From Luteibacter sp. UNC138MFCol5.1 (GTDB taxonomy: Bacteria > Pseudomonadota > Gammaproteobacteria > Xanthomonadales > Rhodanobacteraceae), in the NCBI RefSeq assembly GCF_900110505.1, contig NZ_FODZ01000001.1, forward strand, positions 667,861 through 731,860: a stretch of DNA of 64,000 nt, read 5' to 3'. Positions 7,456 through 17,308 of the stretch are shown one piece after another. The notes under the pieces were generated by a model, which saw only the letters and a program-made list of their open reading frames with translations, was not told the DNA's origin and made no database searches. The position numbers and the translations under genes were made by a program. The first letter of the stretch is position 1. Each line of letters begins with the position of its first letter.

Positions 7456-9564
7456 TTACCGCCAGCGCACGTCCACGCCCACCAGCAGCGTCCGTCCCGG
7501 CGCCGGCTCGTAGTAACGCCCGTTGCCGTCGTTGACGATCACGGAACCGACGACATGCCGGTCAGCGACGTTGTCCACGCGCGCGAACGTGTTCACGCGC
7601 CAGGGTCCGTCGTCGAAGACGTAGCCACCCGACACGCCGAAGAGCGCGTAGCCTGGCGCCGACTCCGTGCCGAGATCGTTGACGGACGTCGAACCCATCG
7701 CGCTCATGTCGACGCCGGCATGCCAGCCGCGATCGGCGCCGTACTTCAGCGCGGCGTAGCCGGTCGAGCGCGGCACGCCGGGAATGCGCGTACCGGCGGC
7801 GACCGGCGTGTCGGGCGCGGCGCAGCCGGCCGACACGCAGGTGAGGAACGGCGAGCGGAAGCTGGCCTGGATCCGCGTATAGGCCGCGACCAGGTGGAGG
7901 TCGCGCACGAGCTCGCCATCGAACGAGAACTCCACGCCCTGCCGGCGCGAGCTGGCGATGTTCTGGTAGGTCGTGCGGCCGCCCAGGTTGGTCGCGACGG
8001 CGAGTTCGTCGTCGCTGTCCGCGCGATAGACCGCGAGGCCCGCCTGGACGCGGTCGGTGGGCCGCAGCTTGATGCCGATCTCCTCGTTCCGCGAATGCGA
8101 GGGTTTCAGGTCGAACGCCAGGCCCGCGCCACGATCCGCGCGGTAGCCGAGTTCCGAGAACGTTGGCGTTTCGAAGCCGCGTCCCCAGTTCGCGTAGGCG
8201 TGCAGCCAGGGCGCCGCGCGCCAGAGCACGCCGAACACCGGCGTGGTCGCCGAGTACGTCACGCTGCCGCTGTCGTCCGGGTTGCCGGCGGCGACGTAGC
8301 GGTCCGTCGAACGGAAGCGGACCTCGCTGTGGCGCGCGCCGCCCATCAGCGTCCAGTCGTCGGCGACCCGCCAGGTGACCTGGGCGTACTGGTCGAAGTC
8401 GAACACGCGGTCGATCTCGTCGCGCCGCTTCGCGCCACGCACGCCGAGCGAGCGGCCCACGAAATTCTCGTAACCCTGCCGATGCTGCGTCTGGTTGTCG
8501 TAGGCCAGGCCGGCGGCGATCTCGAACGGCCGGCCGGCGAGCGTGTCGCGCCACGTCCAGCGCGCGTCGCCGCTGCCATATTCGTTGCCCAGGTCCACCA
8601 CGCCGCCCGAATTGCCCGGCTGCGATGACTGCGTCGCCACCGGGATCGACAGGTACTGCAACACGCTGCGCCTGCCGTAATAGCCCATCACGCGAAGGCT
8701 GTTCGCGTCGTCGAGGCGCTGGTCGTAGATGAGACCGGCCTGTTGCTGGTCCACCGACTTGCGCGTGTCGAACGTGTTCGCCACGGCGGCCACCTGGCGG
8801 GGGGCGGCCTTGTACTGCGCGCGCGTCAGGCCCAGCGGATCCTGCGCGTCCGGCACGTCGAGGGCGTTGAGGACGAGGGTGAGCTTCGCGTCCTCGTCGA
8901 TCTTCCAGCCGATCTTCGCATTGCCCGATTCGCGTCGCGCGGCGCTGTGGTCGCGATAGCCGCTGGTGCGGAAGTGGGTGACGTCGACGTTGTAGTCGAC
9001 GGGGCCTTCGACGCCCCGCGCATCGACCGACGAACGGAAGTTCCCGTTGCTCCCGCCCGCGACGCCGAAGCGCAGCTCCGGCGGCTGCGTGCCGTCGGCG
9101 GTGAACAGCTGCACCACGCCGCCCGACGCGTTGCCGTAGAGCGCCGAGAACGGGCCGCGCAGCACTTCGACGCGATCGGCGGAATCGAGATTGAAATGCG
9201 ACACCTGCCCCTGGCCGTCGGGCATCGTGGCAGGGATGCCGTCCGTGTAGAGCCGCACGCCCCTGATGCCGAAGGTCGAGCGCGCGCCGAACCCGCGGAT
9301 CGACACCTGGGCGTCCTGCGCGTAGTTCTGCCGGTCGCGCGCCACGATGCCGGGGATCGCCTGGACGCGTTCCGAGAGGTTCACATCGAGCGAGCCATCG
9401 GGCGGCGTCGCCGCGACATCGATGGCGGCCGGGATGTCGTAAGGCGACTGCTCGCTGCGGGTCGCCGTGACCACGACGGGAGCGAGACGAGCCTCCTGCG
9501 CAGCCGCGGCCGTGCAGAGCGCGAGCAGGATGCCGCTGGCGAGGGGACGAAGATGGGGCCGCAT
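7456..9564 (-). CDS. TonB-dependent outer-membrane receptor
   Basis: Beta-barrel receptor for a scarce ligand such as an iron chelate or other metal complex, energised by TonB. I start it at ATG 9564, which has AAGGA upstream and gives a signal peptide (MRPHLRPLASGILLALC, cleavage near AAAQ). The start at 9597 adds 11 residues ahead of it. The plug domain is clear: a TonB-box-like VVVTATR, SIRGFG, VRLYTDGIP, ADRVEVLRGPFSALYGNASG, and the protein ends with an outward-facing aromatic-rich strand (GVDVRWR). Length 702 residues fits the family. Plug sequences resemble FecA/PhuR-like iron receptors, but the ligand is not assignable. Confidence 0.87.
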   Translation of the reverse strand: MRPHLRPLASGILLALCTAAAAQEARLAPVVVTATRSEQSPYDIPAAIDVAATPPDGSLDVNLSERVQAIPGIVARDRQNYAQDAQVSIRGFGARSTFGIRGVRLYTDGIPATMPDGQGQVSHFNLDSADRVEVLRGPFSALYGNASGGVVQLFTADGTQPPELRFGVAGGSNGNFRSSVDARGVEGPVDYNVDVTHFRTSGYRDHSAARRESGNAKIGWKIDEDAKLTLVLNALDVPDAQDPLGLTRAQYKAAPRQVAAVANTFDTRKSVDQQQAGLIYDQRLDDANSLRVMGYYGRRSVLQYLSIPVATQSSQPGNSGGVVDLGNEYGSGDARWTWRDTLAGRPFEIAAGLAYDNQTQHRQGYENFVGRSLGVRGAKRRDEIDRVFDFDQYAQVTWRVADDWTLMGGARHSEVRFRSTDRYVAAGNPDDSGSVTYSATTPVFGVLWRAAPWLHAYANWGRGFETPTFSELGYRADRGAGLAFDLKPSHSRNEEIGIKLRPTDRVQAGLAVYRADSDDELAVATNLGGRTTYQNIASSRRQGVEFSFDGELVRDLHLVAAYTRIQASFRSPFLTCVSAGCAAPDTPVAAGTRIPGVPRSTGYAALKYGADRGWHAGVDMSAMGSTSVNDLGTESAPGYALFGVSGGYVFDDGPWRVNTFARVDNVADRHVVGSVIVNDGNGRYYEPAPGRTLLVGVDVRWR

Positions 9565-9653
9565 GGGGAGTCCTTCGGGGGAACGCGCATCATCCACGAT
9601 CCCGCGTCGCGATTCCGTGGGAATGCACGCACGAACCGCGAATACTCTCTTTC

Positions 9654-9745
9654 GTGGGAGCGGACCTGGCCGCGACAGCTTTTCGCGACACGCTCAGTCC
9701 CTGTTGCGCCCGGCACGTAGCCGTCGCGGCCAGGTCCGCTCCTAC
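9654..9745. repeat. Palindromic dispersed repeat (GTGGGAGCGGACCTGG type)
   Basis: Left arm GTGGGAGCGGACCTGGCCGC at 9654 onward and its complement ending at 9745 (GGCCAGGTCCGCTCCTAC), spacer about 46 bases. Same family as the tandem array at 30334-31256 and the copies beside the RAYT gene at the right edge. Here it lies between two divergent genes. Confidence 0.9.
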
Positions 9746-9801
9746 CATCGCGGGGGCATGCTAGCCTTCCCGCCCACCATCCCAACGCATCGGTACGCGC
9801 C

Positions 9802-10644
9802 ATGAAGAAGTTCGTCATCGCCAGTGTGATCGGTCTCGCCGTGTCTGTCGGCGCGCAGGCCTTCCAGGCCGACCAGCCCGCCGCGCCCACGGCCCCGGCC
9901 AGCGCGGGCACCGCCAGCGCCGCCCTGATCGACAAGGCCGTCGCCGGCACCTGGCGCACGCCCGCGTTCGTGGCGCGCGACAAGTACCGCCATCCGGCGG
10001 AGACCCTGAAGTTCTTCGGCGTCCGTCCGGACATGACGGTGATCGAGATCTATCCGTCGGGCGGCTGGTACACCGAGATCCTCGCGCCGTACCTCAACCC
10101 CAACGGCCATTACGTCGCCGCCATCGAGAAGGGCTCGAAGGGCGTGACGGCGATGAAGAACAAGTTCGCGGACAAGCCGGCCCAGTACAAGCTGGCCGAG
10201 ATCCGCGAGTTCGATCACAAGGCGCCGGACCTCGGCAAGCCCGGCTCGGCGGACATGGTGCTGACCTTCCGCAACGTGCACAACTGGGCCGCGGACGGCA
10301 CGGCCGAGGCGATGTTCAAGGCGTTCTTCGCGGTGCTCAAGCCCGGCGGCGTCCTCGGTGTCGAAGACCATCGCGCCGACAAGGGCAAGAAGGTCGACGA
10401 CGTGGTGAACTCGGGTTACCTGCCGACCGACTACGTGATCAAGCTCGCGACCGACGCCGGCTTCCGGCTGGACGGCCAGAGCGAGGTCAACGCCAATCCG
10501 AAGGACAACCACGATCATCCGAAGGGCGTGTGGACGCTCCCGCCCGTGCTCGAACTGGGCGAGACGGACAAGGCGAAGTACCAGGCGATCGGCGAGTCCG
10601 ACCGCATGACCCTGCGCTTCGTGAAGCCTGCTTCCGCGAAATAA
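9802..10644 (+). CDS. Exported class I SAM-dependent methyltransferase-like protein
   Basis: A 280-residue protein with a clear Sec signal peptide (MKKFVIASVIGLAVSVGAQA, cleavage near residue 20), an Ala/Pro linker, then a Rossmann methyltransferase fold: motif I around residues 79-95 (VIEIYPSGGWYTEIL), an acidic residue after strand 2 (YVAAIEKGS), motif IV (ADMVLTFRNVHNW) and motif V (FAVLKPGGVLGVEDH). An exported methyltransferase is odd because SAM is cytoplasmic. The protein may bind another ligand, or act on something during export. It shares only the strand and a one-base junction with rluE downstream. The substrate is unknown. Confidence 0.78.
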   Translation: MKKFVIASVIGLAVSVGAQAFQADQPAAPTAPASAGTASAALIDKAVAGTWRTPAFVARDKYRHPAETLKFFGVRPDMTVIEIYPSGGWYTEILAPYLNPNGHYVAAIEKGSKGVTAMKNKFADKPAQYKLAEIREFDHKAPDLGKPGSADMVLTFRNVHNWAADGTAEAMFKAFFAVLKPGGVLGVEDHRADKGKKVDDVVNSGYLPTDYVIKLATDAGFRLDGQSEVNANPKDNHDHPKGVWTLPPVLELGETDKAKYQAIGESDRMTLRFVKPASAK

Positions 10645-11178
10645 GTGCTGCTCGCGTTGAACAAGCCCTTCGGGGTGCTCTGCCAGTTCACCGACGAAGG
10701 CGGCCGGCGCACGCTGGCCGACTTCGTGACGCAGAAGGGTGTGTACGCCGCCGGACGGCTGGACCACGACAGCGAAGGCCTTCTGCTGCTGACCGACGAC
10801 GGCAAGCTGCAGCACCGCCTGGCGGACCCGAAGCACAAGCAACCGAAGACCTACGTGGTGCAGGTCGAGGGGACGCCGACGGAGGAAGCACTCGAACGCC
10901 TCCGTCGCGGCGTCACCCTCAACGACGGGCCGACGCTCCCCGCGGGTGTCGAGGCCATCGACGAACCCGACTGGCTATGGCCCCGCGATCCGCCCGTGCG
11001 TTTCCGCAAGACGGTGCCGGATGCGTGGCTGCGCATCGTGCTTCGGGAGGGGCGCAACCGGCAGGTGCGCCGCATGACGGCGGCGGTGGGATTGCCGACG
11101 TTGCGGCTGATCCGTGAATCGATCGGTGAGTATCGGCTGGACGGGCTGGGCCTGGGCGAGACCCGGCTCATTCGCTAG
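10645..11178 (+). CDS. rluE: 23S rRNA pseudouridine synthase RluE
   Basis: Converts a uridine of 23S rRNA (position 2457 in E. coli) to pseudouridine. The 177-residue product has the RsuA/RluB/E/F signature [14 protein letters not shown] with catalytic Asp40, the early motif [13 protein letters not shown], and the C-terminal GRNRQVRRM of the family. It lacks an N-terminal S4 domain, as expected for RluE. The start is a GTG placed directly after the stop of the preceding gene, which suggests coupled translation. A long palindromic repeat follows its stop. Confidence 0.88.
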   Translation: MLLALNKPFGVLCQFTDEGGRRTLADFVTQKGVYAAGRLDHDSEGLLLLTDDGKLQHRLADPKHKQPKTYVVQVEGTPTEEALERLRRGVTLNDGPTLPAGVEAIDEPDWLWPRDPPVRFRKTVPDAWLRIVLREGRNRQVRRMTAAVGLPTLRLIRESIGEYRLDGLGLGETRLIR

Positions 11179-11183
11179 CGCGG

Positions 11184-11272
11184 ATCGCCGATACGATCGG
11201 CTCCCACCCTCCGGTAGGTGGTTCTTTCGCAACCTGGCTACCGGAGGGGTGGGAGCCGATCGCATCGGCGAT
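11184..11272. repeat. Palindromic repeat (GGGAGCCGATCGTATCGGC type) at a convergent junction
   Basis: Inverted copies of ATCGCCGATACGATCGGC...ACCCTCCGGTAG and its complement, separated by about 20 bases, one difference in the second arm. It forms a hairpin with a stem of more than 30 bp between rluE and dgoD, which converge. Other copies are at 20308, 40850 (half) and 45448. Confidence 0.92.
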
Positions 11273-11290
11273 TCCGCTTGGACGAGCGGT

Positions 11291-12442
11291 TCACCACTCC
11301 GCGACCGACCCATCCGGGTGCCGCCACAGCGGATTGCGCCAGTCGGCGACGTCGCGGTTGCGTTCGATCACCAATGCCTCGTCGACCTCGATACCGAGGC
11401 CGGGTGCCGTGAACGGGTGCGCGTAGCCGCCCTCGTCGAGCTTCAGGGCGTCCTTGTTCACGACGTAGTCGAGCACTTCGCCGCCGCGGTTGTAGTGGAT
11501 CCCGATGCTCTGCTCCTGCAGCGTGGCGTTCCAGGCGACGAAGTCGACGTGGAGGCACGACGCGAGCGCGATGGGGCCGAGCGGGCAATGCGGCGCGAAG
11601 GCCACGTCGTAGGCTTCGGCCATGGCGGCGAGCTTCACGCATTCGGTGATGCCGCCGGCGTGCGAGAGGTCGGGCTGGATGATGGAGATGCCGCCACGCT
11701 CGAGCACGTGCTTGAACTCGAAGCGCGAATACATGCGCTCGCCGGCGGCGATCGGAATCGACGTCTGCGCGGCGATGCGTGGGTAGTACTCGGCCTGTTC
11801 CGCGAGCACCGGTTCTTCGATGAAGAGCGGGCGGAAGGGCTCCAGTTCCTTGACCAGCACCTTGGCCATGGGCGCTGACACGCGGCCATGGAAGTCCAGG
11901 CCGAACTCGATGGTGTTGCCGAAAGCTTCGCGGATCTCCGCGACACGGGCCACCGCCGCGTCCACGGCCTTGCTCGATCCGATGATGCCCATCTCCTCGC
12001 AGCCGTTCATCTTGAACGTGTCGAAGCCGTGCGCGAGGCGTTCGCGGATCTGCGCGATGACGTCGGCGGGCCGGTCGCCGCCCACCCAGCAGTACGTCTT
12101 CATGCGGTCGCGCACGCGGCCGCCGAGCAGCTCGTAGACGGGCGCGCCGAGCGCCTTGCCCTTGATGTCCCACAGCGCCTGGTCGATGCCGGCCATCGCG
12201 CTCATGAAGACCGCGCCGCCGCGATAGAAACCGCCGCGGTACATCGTCTGCCAGATGTCGTTGATGCGCGCCGGGTCCTTGCCGATCACAAACTCGGACA
12301 GTTCCTGGACGGCGGCCTCGACGGTGCGCGCCCGGCCTTCGACCACCGGCTCGCCCCAGCCGACGATGCCCTCGTCGGTCTCCATCTTGAGGAACATCCA
12401 GCGGGGAGGAACGCGGTACGTGGTGATCCGGGTGACTTTCAT
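11291..12442 (-). CDS. dgoD: D-galactonate dehydratase
   Basis: Dehydrates D-galactonate to 2-keto-3-deoxygalactonate (enolase superfamily, mandelate racemase subgroup). The 383-residue protein shows the metal ligands and catalytic groups in order: Asp in EFGLDFHGR, Glu in FIEEP, Glu in IAAGERMY, and the catalytic His in FAPHCPLGP. The full length and the N-terminal capping domain ([15 protein letters not shown]) match the E. coli enzyme family. It is the last gene of the eight-gene operon, two bases after the aldolase stop. The neighbouring dgoK and dgoA make the galactonate assignment firm. Confidence 0.93.
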   Translation of the reverse strand: MKVTRITTYRVPPRWMFLKMETDEGIVGWGEPVVEGRARTVEAAVQELSEFVIGKDPARINDIWQTMYRGGFYRGGAVFMSAMAGIDQALWDIKGKALGAPVYELLGGRVRDRMKTYCWVGGDRPADVIAQIRERLAHGFDTFKMNGCEEMGIIGSSKAVDAAVARVAEIREAFGNTIEFGLDFHGRVSAPMAKVLVKELEPFRPLFIEEPVLAEQAEYYPRIAAQTSIPIAAGERMYSRFEFKHVLERGGISIIQPDLSHAGGITECVKLAAMAEAYDVAFAPHCPLGPIALASCLHVDFVAWNATLQEQSIGIHYNRGGEVLDYVVNKDALKLDEGGYAHPFTAPGLGIEVDEALVIERNRDVADWRNPLWRHPDGSVAEW

Positions 12443-12444
12443 GT

Positions 12445-13056
12445 TCAGACCGAGCGGTAGGCTTTGACGAAGGCGGCGGCGCGCTCGCGCGTGCGCGAGA
12501 CCGGCTGTCCGGGTTTGTACAGATCGCTGCCGAGTCCCGCGCCGATGCAGCCGGCGTCGAGGTACTGGCCCAGATTGTCGGGCGTGACGCCGCCGACCGC
12601 CAGCAGGGGCACGTCCGGCGGCAGCACCGCGCGGATCGAGCGGATGTACCCCGGGCCCAGGTTGGACGCCGGGAACAGCTTCAGCGACTGGGCTCCCGCG
12701 GCCAGGGCCACGAAGGCCTCGCTGGGCGTCGCGAAGCCGATGGACGCGTACATGCCGCGTTTGATGCCCTGGCGTACGACCGCCGCGTCCGTGTTCGGGG
12801 TCACCAGCAGATGGCCGCCCAGGTCGGCGACCTCGTCGACGAGTTCCGGGGTGAGCACCGTGCCCGCGCCTACCAGCGCGCGGTTACCCGCCGCCTGCAC
12901 GGCCAGCGGGATGCTGCGCCGCCAGTCCGGGGAGTTCAGGGGGATCTCGATGGCGTCGAAGCCCTCGGCGATCAGCGCCTCGACGTGGTCGACGGCTTCG
13001 TCGGGCGTGATGCCGCGCAGGATCGCGACGAGGGGGAGGGCGGTGGGCCAGGCCAT
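12445..13056 (-). CDS. dgoA: 2-dehydro-3-deoxy-6-phosphogalactonate aldolase
   Basis: Cleaves KDPGal to pyruvate and glyceraldehyde-3-phosphate, the last step of the pathway. The 203-residue TIM-barrel aldolase has Glu37 (AIEIPLNSP) and the Schiff-base Lys126 (SLKLFPAS), with GAGTVLTP and VGGVTPDN as phosphate-binding loops. The start ATG at 13056 lies five bases after the dehydrogenase stop; an in-frame GTG at 13065 overlaps that stop and is an alternative. Unlike E. coli, where dgoA and dgoD are adjacent but differently ordered, here it sits just before dgoD. Confidence 0.92.
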   Translation of the reverse strand: MAWPTALPLVAILRGITPDEAVDHVEALIAEGFDAIEIPLNSPDWRRSIPLAVQAAGNRALVGAGTVLTPELVDEVADLGGHLLVTPNTDAAVVRQGIKRGMYASIGFATPSEAFVALAAGAQSLKLFPASNLGPGYIRSIRAVLPPDVPLLAVGGVTPDNLGQYLDAGCIGAGLGSDLYKPGQPVSRTRERAAAFVKAYRSV

Positions 13057-13061
13057 GGGGA

Positions 13062-13871
13062 TCACTCGTGATAGAGCTGGGAACGGCCACCGTCGATGCG
13101 GATGTCGGCGGCATTGATGTAACGGGCTTCGTCGGAGGCGAGGAAGAGCGCGGTGTACGCGATTTCTTCCGGCGTGCCGATGCGCTTGTTGGGCAGGATC
13201 TCGGTCTGCTTGCGGCGCTCGGCCTCCGGATCCGGCGCCGCGGCGAAGCCGGCCTCGGCGATGGCGGTGAGCACGAGCCCCGGCGAAATCGAATTCACCC
13301 GGATGCCGCGCGCGGCGTATTCGATGCCCAGCGCCTTGGTCAGGCCGATCAGTCCGTGCTTCGCCACCGGGTAGGGGAAGCAGTGCGGAATGATCTTGTG
13401 GCCGTGCACCGAGGCGATGTTGACAATGCTGCCGCGACCGAGGCCGAGCATGCCCGGCAGCACGGCCTTCGCGCAGTTCCAGGCGCCCTTGAGGTCGACC
13501 TCGAAGCAGCGCGTCCATTCGTCGTCGCTCAGGGACAGGGGATCGTTGAAGACGTTGATGCCCGCGTTGTTCACCAGCACGTCGGGCGCGCCGAAACGCT
13601 CGGTCGCGGCGTCGACCATCCGCTGGATCGCGTCGGGATGCGTGACGTCGGCCTCGAAGAGCATGGCCTTGTCGGTGTTCAGTCCCGCGAGCGTCTCGCG
13701 TGCCTGCGCGTTGTCCTCGAGCACGTTCAGGACGACCGACGCCCCATGCGCGGCGAAGAGCTTCGCGGTGGCCGCGCCGATGCCCTGCGTGGCACCGGTG
13801 ACGATGGCGACCTTGCCCGCGAGGCGGGGCAGGGGCGTCGTGCGCGGGTCGGGCTGCATGCCGGCGTTCAT
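13062..13871 (-). CDS. SDR-family sugar dehydrogenase, probably D-galactose 1-dehydrogenase
   Basis: NAD(P)-dependent oxidoreductase that most likely oxidises the imported aldose to its lactone. The 269-residue protein has the cofactor motif TGATQGIG, NNAG, and the catalytic Ser (NIASVHG), Tyr and Lys (YPVAK). The start ATG at 13871 overlaps the lactonase stop (ATGA). Sequence alone only says classical SDR. The galactose assignment follows from the operon: lactonase upstream and galactonate enzymes downstream. Related SDRs act on L-arabinose or L-fucose, so dual specificity is possible. Confidence 0.82.
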   Translation of the reverse strand: MNAGMQPDPRTTPLPRLAGKVAIVTGATQGIGAATAKLFAAHGASVVLNVLEDNAQARETLAGLNTDKAMLFEADVTHPDAIQRMVDAATERFGAPDVLVNNAGINVFNDPLSLSDDEWTRCFEVDLKGAWNCAKAVLPGMLGLGRGSIVNIASVHGHKIIPHCFPYPVAKHGLIGLTKALGIEYAARGIRVNSISPGLVLTAIAEAGFAAAPDPEAERRKQTEILPNKRIGTPEEIAYTALFLASDEARYINAADIRIDGGRSQLYHE

Positions 13872-14770
13872 GCGCGCACCTCGTGGCCGTAGCGGGCTTC
13901 GGGAAGGCCGCGGCCACGCGGTGGCGTGCCGATGAAGATGGCGCCGTCGAACGGCTCCACTTCGGCGAGGTATTTGTTGGCTGACGTGATGACCATGCGG
14001 TCGAGATCCTTTCCTGCGAAGCTGACGCAGCTGGGCTGCCGCGCCGGAAGATCGATGGTGGCGTCGATGCGGCCGTCCGGCGCATAGCGCACGACGCGCG
14101 ACGCGCCCCATTCCGCGTTCCAGACGTAGCCCTCGGCGTCGACCGTGGAGCCGTCCGGCTCCATTCCCGCGCGCAGTTCGGCGAACACGCGGATGTTGGC
14201 GACATCGCCCGTGGCGGCATCGTAGTCGCACGCCATGATCTGCGCGGTGGGCGAATCGGTGAAGTACATCGTGCCGCCGTCGGGGCTGAAGCAGATGCTG
14301 TTGGTGATGGCGGCCTTCGGCAGCGCCAGGCGATGGAGCCGGCCGTCGTGCGTGAAACGCCAGAACGAGGCGATCTTCGCGGGGCTTCCGTCGTCGTTGC
14401 GCGGGCCGGATTCGTTGAGCGTGCCGAAGACGAAGTTGCCGGCGCGGTCGCAGCGCCCGTCGTTGGCGCGCATGCCGGTCAGGTCGGGCTCGATGTCCGC
14501 CAGCACCTGCAGCCTGCCGTCCTGCGTATAGAAGCGCGCGACCTGCTTCTCCATGGCCAGCAGCAGCACGCCCGCTTCGTGCGTAAGCGCGAAGCAGCAG
14601 ATGCGGGCGGGCAACGTGTGTTCGTCGATCTGACCCGTTTCCGGGTCGTAGGCGTACAGCGTCGACGTGGCGATGTCGGTCCAGCGGACCCGTTGGGTGA
14701 GGTCGTCCCAGATCACGCCCTCGGCATGGGCCTGGCGGTGCCCGGACAGCGGTTTGAAGGTATCGGTCAT
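13868..14770 (-). CDS. SMP-30/gluconolactonase-family lactonase, probably galactonolactonase
   Basis: Hydrolyses the sugar lactone to the aldonic acid. The 300-residue beta-propeller shows the family metal-site residues: Glu in HAEGVIWD near the N-terminus, Asn in MRANDGRCDRAGNF, Asn in ITNSICFSPDG and the Asp in DGSTVDAEGYVWNAEWG. Its start overlaps the permease stop by one base (TGATG) and its end overlaps the dehydrogenase start, so it is coupled on both sides. Substrate by context is galactono-lactone. Confidence 0.87.
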   Translation of the reverse strand: MTDTFKPLSGHRQAHAEGVIWDDLTQRVRWTDIATSTLYAYDPETGQIDEHTLPARICCFALTHEAGVLLLAMEKQVARFYTQDGRLQVLADIEPDLTGMRANDGRCDRAGNFVFGTLNESGPRNDDGSPAKIASFWRFTHDGRLHRLALPKAAITNSICFSPDGGTMYFTDSPTAQIMACDYDAATGDVANIRVFAELRAGMEPDGSTVDAEGYVWNAEWGASRVVRYAPDGRIDATIDLPARQPSCVSFAGKDLDRMVITSANKYLAEVEPFDGAIFIGTPPRGRGLPEARYGHEVRA

Positions 14771-15771
14771 CAGCGGGCCTGTCTGCGGTTCTTGAGCTGG
14801 TCCACCAGCACCGCGATCAGCAGGATCGTGCCACGGACGAGGTACTGGTAGAAGGCGTCGATGTTCATGAGGCTCATCGCATTCTGCACGGTGCCCATGA
14901 TGAGAACGCCAACGATCACGCCGCTGATGCTCGCCCGGCCGCCCATGAGCGACACGCCGCCCAGCACGCAGGCGGAAATCACGTTGAGTTCGAAGCCTTC
15001 GCCCGCGTTGGGCTGGCCGCTGGTCATGCGCGAGGCGAGGATGATGCCCGCGAGCGCGGCGATCACGCCCTGGATGAGGAAGATGGCGATGCGCACGCGG
15101 TCCACCGCGACGCCGGCGAGGCGCGAGGCATCCGGGTTGCCGCCGATCGCCAGCGTATTGCGGCCGTAGATGGTCTTGTTGAGCAGCACGCCGAAGACGA
15201 CGAAGCAGGCCAGCGTGACCCAGACCGGCACCGGCAGGCCGAGCACCGAGGCGCTGCCGAGCGTGAAGAAGGCTTCGTTGCTGACGCCCACGGCCTGGCC
15301 GTGCGAGCTGATGAAGGCGAGGCCGCGCACGATTTCCATCGTCGCCAGCGTGGTGATCAGGGCGTTGATCTTGAGCTTGGCGATCACCGCGCCGTTGACG
15401 AAGCCGACCAGCGCACCCGCGGCGAGGCTCGCCGCGACGCCGATCGCGACGCTGCCGGTGGCATTGGCGACGATGGCGCAGAACACGCCCGCGAAAGCGA
15501 CGGTCGAGCCGACGGAGAGGTCGAAATCGCGCGACGCGAGGCAGAACATCATGGTGCACGACACCATGCCGATCTGCGACACGGACAGCAGCAGGCCGAC
15601 CATGTTGTCCCACGAGAAGAAGTACTGCACCGAGGCGCTGAGCACCGCGAACAGCGCGATGAAGATCAGGATCAGGCTGTAGTCGTCGACGACCTGCCAG
15701 AACAGGGCGCGGCGGCGCGTGGCCGGGGTGTCGCGGGTGGCGCCGATGGCGGCGGCGGAGGACTCGGTCAT
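14770..15771 (-). CDS. Sugar ABC transporter permease (AraH/RbsC/MglC family)
   Basis: Membrane subunit of the sugar importer. The 333-residue product has eight to ten hydrophobic helices starting near residue 30 and the family motifs ASRDFDLSVGS, INALITTLATM and NAGEGFELNVISACVLGG that contact the ATPase and line the pore. The N-terminal 28 residues are a cytoplasmic tail. It follows the ATPase gene by eight bases. Sequence is closest in feel to the L-arabinose/galactose permeases; the operon suggests galactose. Confidence 0.88.
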   Translation of the reverse strand: MTESSAAAIGATRDTPATRRRALFWQVVDDYSLILIFIALFAVLSASVQYFFSWDNMVGLLLSVSQIGMVSCTMMFCLASRDFDLSVGSTVAFAGVFCAIVANATGSVAIGVAASLAAGALVGFVNGAVIAKLKINALITTLATMEIVRGLAFISSHGQAVGVSNEAFFTLGSASVLGLPVPVWVTLACFVVFGVLLNKTIYGRNTLAIGGNPDASRLAGVAVDRVRIAIFLIQGVIAALAGIILASRMTSGQPNAGEGFELNVISACVLGGVSLMGGRASISGVIVGVLIMGTVQNAMSLMNIDAFYQYLVRGTILLIAVLVDQLKNRRQAR

Positions 15772-15779
15772 GGGCTGTC

Positions 15780-17306
15780 TTACCTGGCAGGCGTGGGGGT
15801 GGCGCTGGCGCCTTCGGGGAGGGCGGCGGCGAGGACGTTGGCCTCGTTCGCCTCGTCTCGGCTGAACTGGGCGACGATACGCCCGCGGCACATGGCGATC
15901 ACGCGATCGGACACGCCGAGCACTTCCGGCAGTTCGCTCGAGATCATCACCACCGCCACGCCGCGCCCGGCCAGCTCGTAGAGCACGTTGTAGATTTCGT
16001 TCTTGGCGCCGACGTCGATGCCGCGCGTGGGTTCGTCGACGATCAGCACGCGGAGGTCGCGCTCCGCCAGCCAGCGCGACAGCACGGCCTTCTGCTGGTT
16101 GCCGCCCGAGAGCAGGCGGATTTCCTGCCGGCGGTGCGGCGTGCGGATGCGCAGGCGGTCGATGTAACCGTCGGCGGTCTTCGCCTCGACGCGGTCGTTG
16201 ACGAAGAGTCCGGCGACGAGATGGTTGCGCCGCGCGCTGATGTTGATGTTCTCGGAGACGGAGCGGACGCCGATGATGCCGTCCTCCTTGCGATCCTCCG
16301 GGCACAGCACCAGGCCGTGGCGGATGGCGTCGCGGATCTGCGACGGCTTCACCGGCTGGCCGTCCACGGCGACGTCGCCGGTGAGGCGGCGGTCGGCGCC
16401 GTAGATGACGCGCATGATCTCGGAACGGCCCGCGCCGACGAGGCCGAAGAAGCCGACGATCTCGCCCGCCTTCACCTCGAAACTCACCGGTTGCTGCACG
16501 GCGCGGCCCGAGACGTTCTTCACGGAGAGGCGGATGTCGCCATGCTCGCGGGGCCGATAGCCCCAGATGTCGCCGATGTCGCGGCCGACCATGCGCTGCA
16601 CGAGGGTCTCGCGCGTCACGCCTTCGAGGGTGTCGAAGTCGGCGACCTTGCGGCCGTCGCGGAAGATCGTCGCGGCGTCGCACAGCTCGAAGATCTCGTC
16701 GAGGCGATGCGAGATGTAGATCATCGCCTTGCCCTGCGCGCGGAGGTCGCGCACGAGGCGGAACAGCACCTCGGTCTCGCGATGCGACAGCGAGCTGGTG
16801 GGTTCGTCGAGCGCGAGGATCTTCGCGTCGCGGAGGATCGCCTTCACGATCTCGACCATCTGCCGCTGGCCGATCGAGAGCGCCTTGAGCTTCGCGCGCG
16901 GATCGAGGTCGACGCCGAGCGCGTCCAGGCGTTCGCGCGTCCACGCCAGCGCGCGGCGCCGGTCGACGAGGCCGAAGCGCGTCGGCAGGCGGCCGAGCAA
17001 CAGGTTCTCCATCACCGAAAGTTCGGGTACGTACTGAAGTTCCTGGTGGATGACCGCGACGCCCGCGTCGATCGCGTCGGCGGCCTTGCGGAAGTCCATC
17101 GCACGGCCGTCGATCGCCACCTCGCCCTCGTCGGGGATGTACTCCCCGCCGAGGATCTTCATCATCGTCGACTTGCCCGCGCCGTTCTCGCCGAGCAGGC
17201 CGTGCACGCTGCCGGCGCGCACGCTGAAGCCGACGTCGGAGAGCGCGCGCACGCCCGGGAAACTCTTCCCGATGTGGCGGAACTCGAGGCGCGGAGCATC
17301 CGTCAT
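15780..17306 (-). CDS. Sugar ABC transporter ATP-binding protein with two nucleotide-binding domains (AraG/MglA family)
   Basis: Powers sugar import. The 508-residue protein carries two fused ATPase domains: an N-terminal one with Walker A GENGAGKS (residues 39-46), signature [11 protein letters not shown] and Walker [11 protein letters not shown], and a C-terminal one with the degenerate Walker A GLVGAGRS, signature [16 protein letters not shown] and Walker [11 protein letters not shown]. The start ATG at 17306 lies two bases after the binding-protein stop. A frame from 17411 would overlap the upstream gene. The C-terminus ends in a short Ala/Pro/Thr-rich tail. Confidence 0.9.
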   Translation of the reverse strand: MTDAPRLEFRHIGKSFPGVRALSDVGFSVRAGSVHGLLGENGAGKSTMMKILGGEYIPDEGEVAIDGRAMDFRKAADAIDAGVAVIHQELQYVPELSVMENLLLGRLPTRFGLVDRRRALAWTRERLDALGVDLDPRAKLKALSIGQRQMVEIVKAILRDAKILALDEPTSSLSHRETEVLFRLVRDLRAQGKAMIYISHRLDEIFELCDAATIFRDGRKVADFDTLEGVTRETLVQRMVGRDIGDIWGYRPREHGDIRLSVKNVSGRAVQQPVSFEVKAGEIVGFFGLVGAGRSEIMRVIYGADRRLTGDVAVDGQPVKPSQIRDAIRHGLVLCPEDRKEDGIIGVRSVSENINISARRNHLVAGLFVNDRVEAKTADGYIDRLRIRTPHRRQEIRLLSGGNQQKAVLSRWLAERDLRVLIVDEPTRGIDVGAKNEIYNVLYELAGRGVAVVMISSELPEVLGVSDRVIAMCRGRIVAQFSRDEANEANVLAAALPEGASATPTPAR

Positions 17307-17308
17307 CG

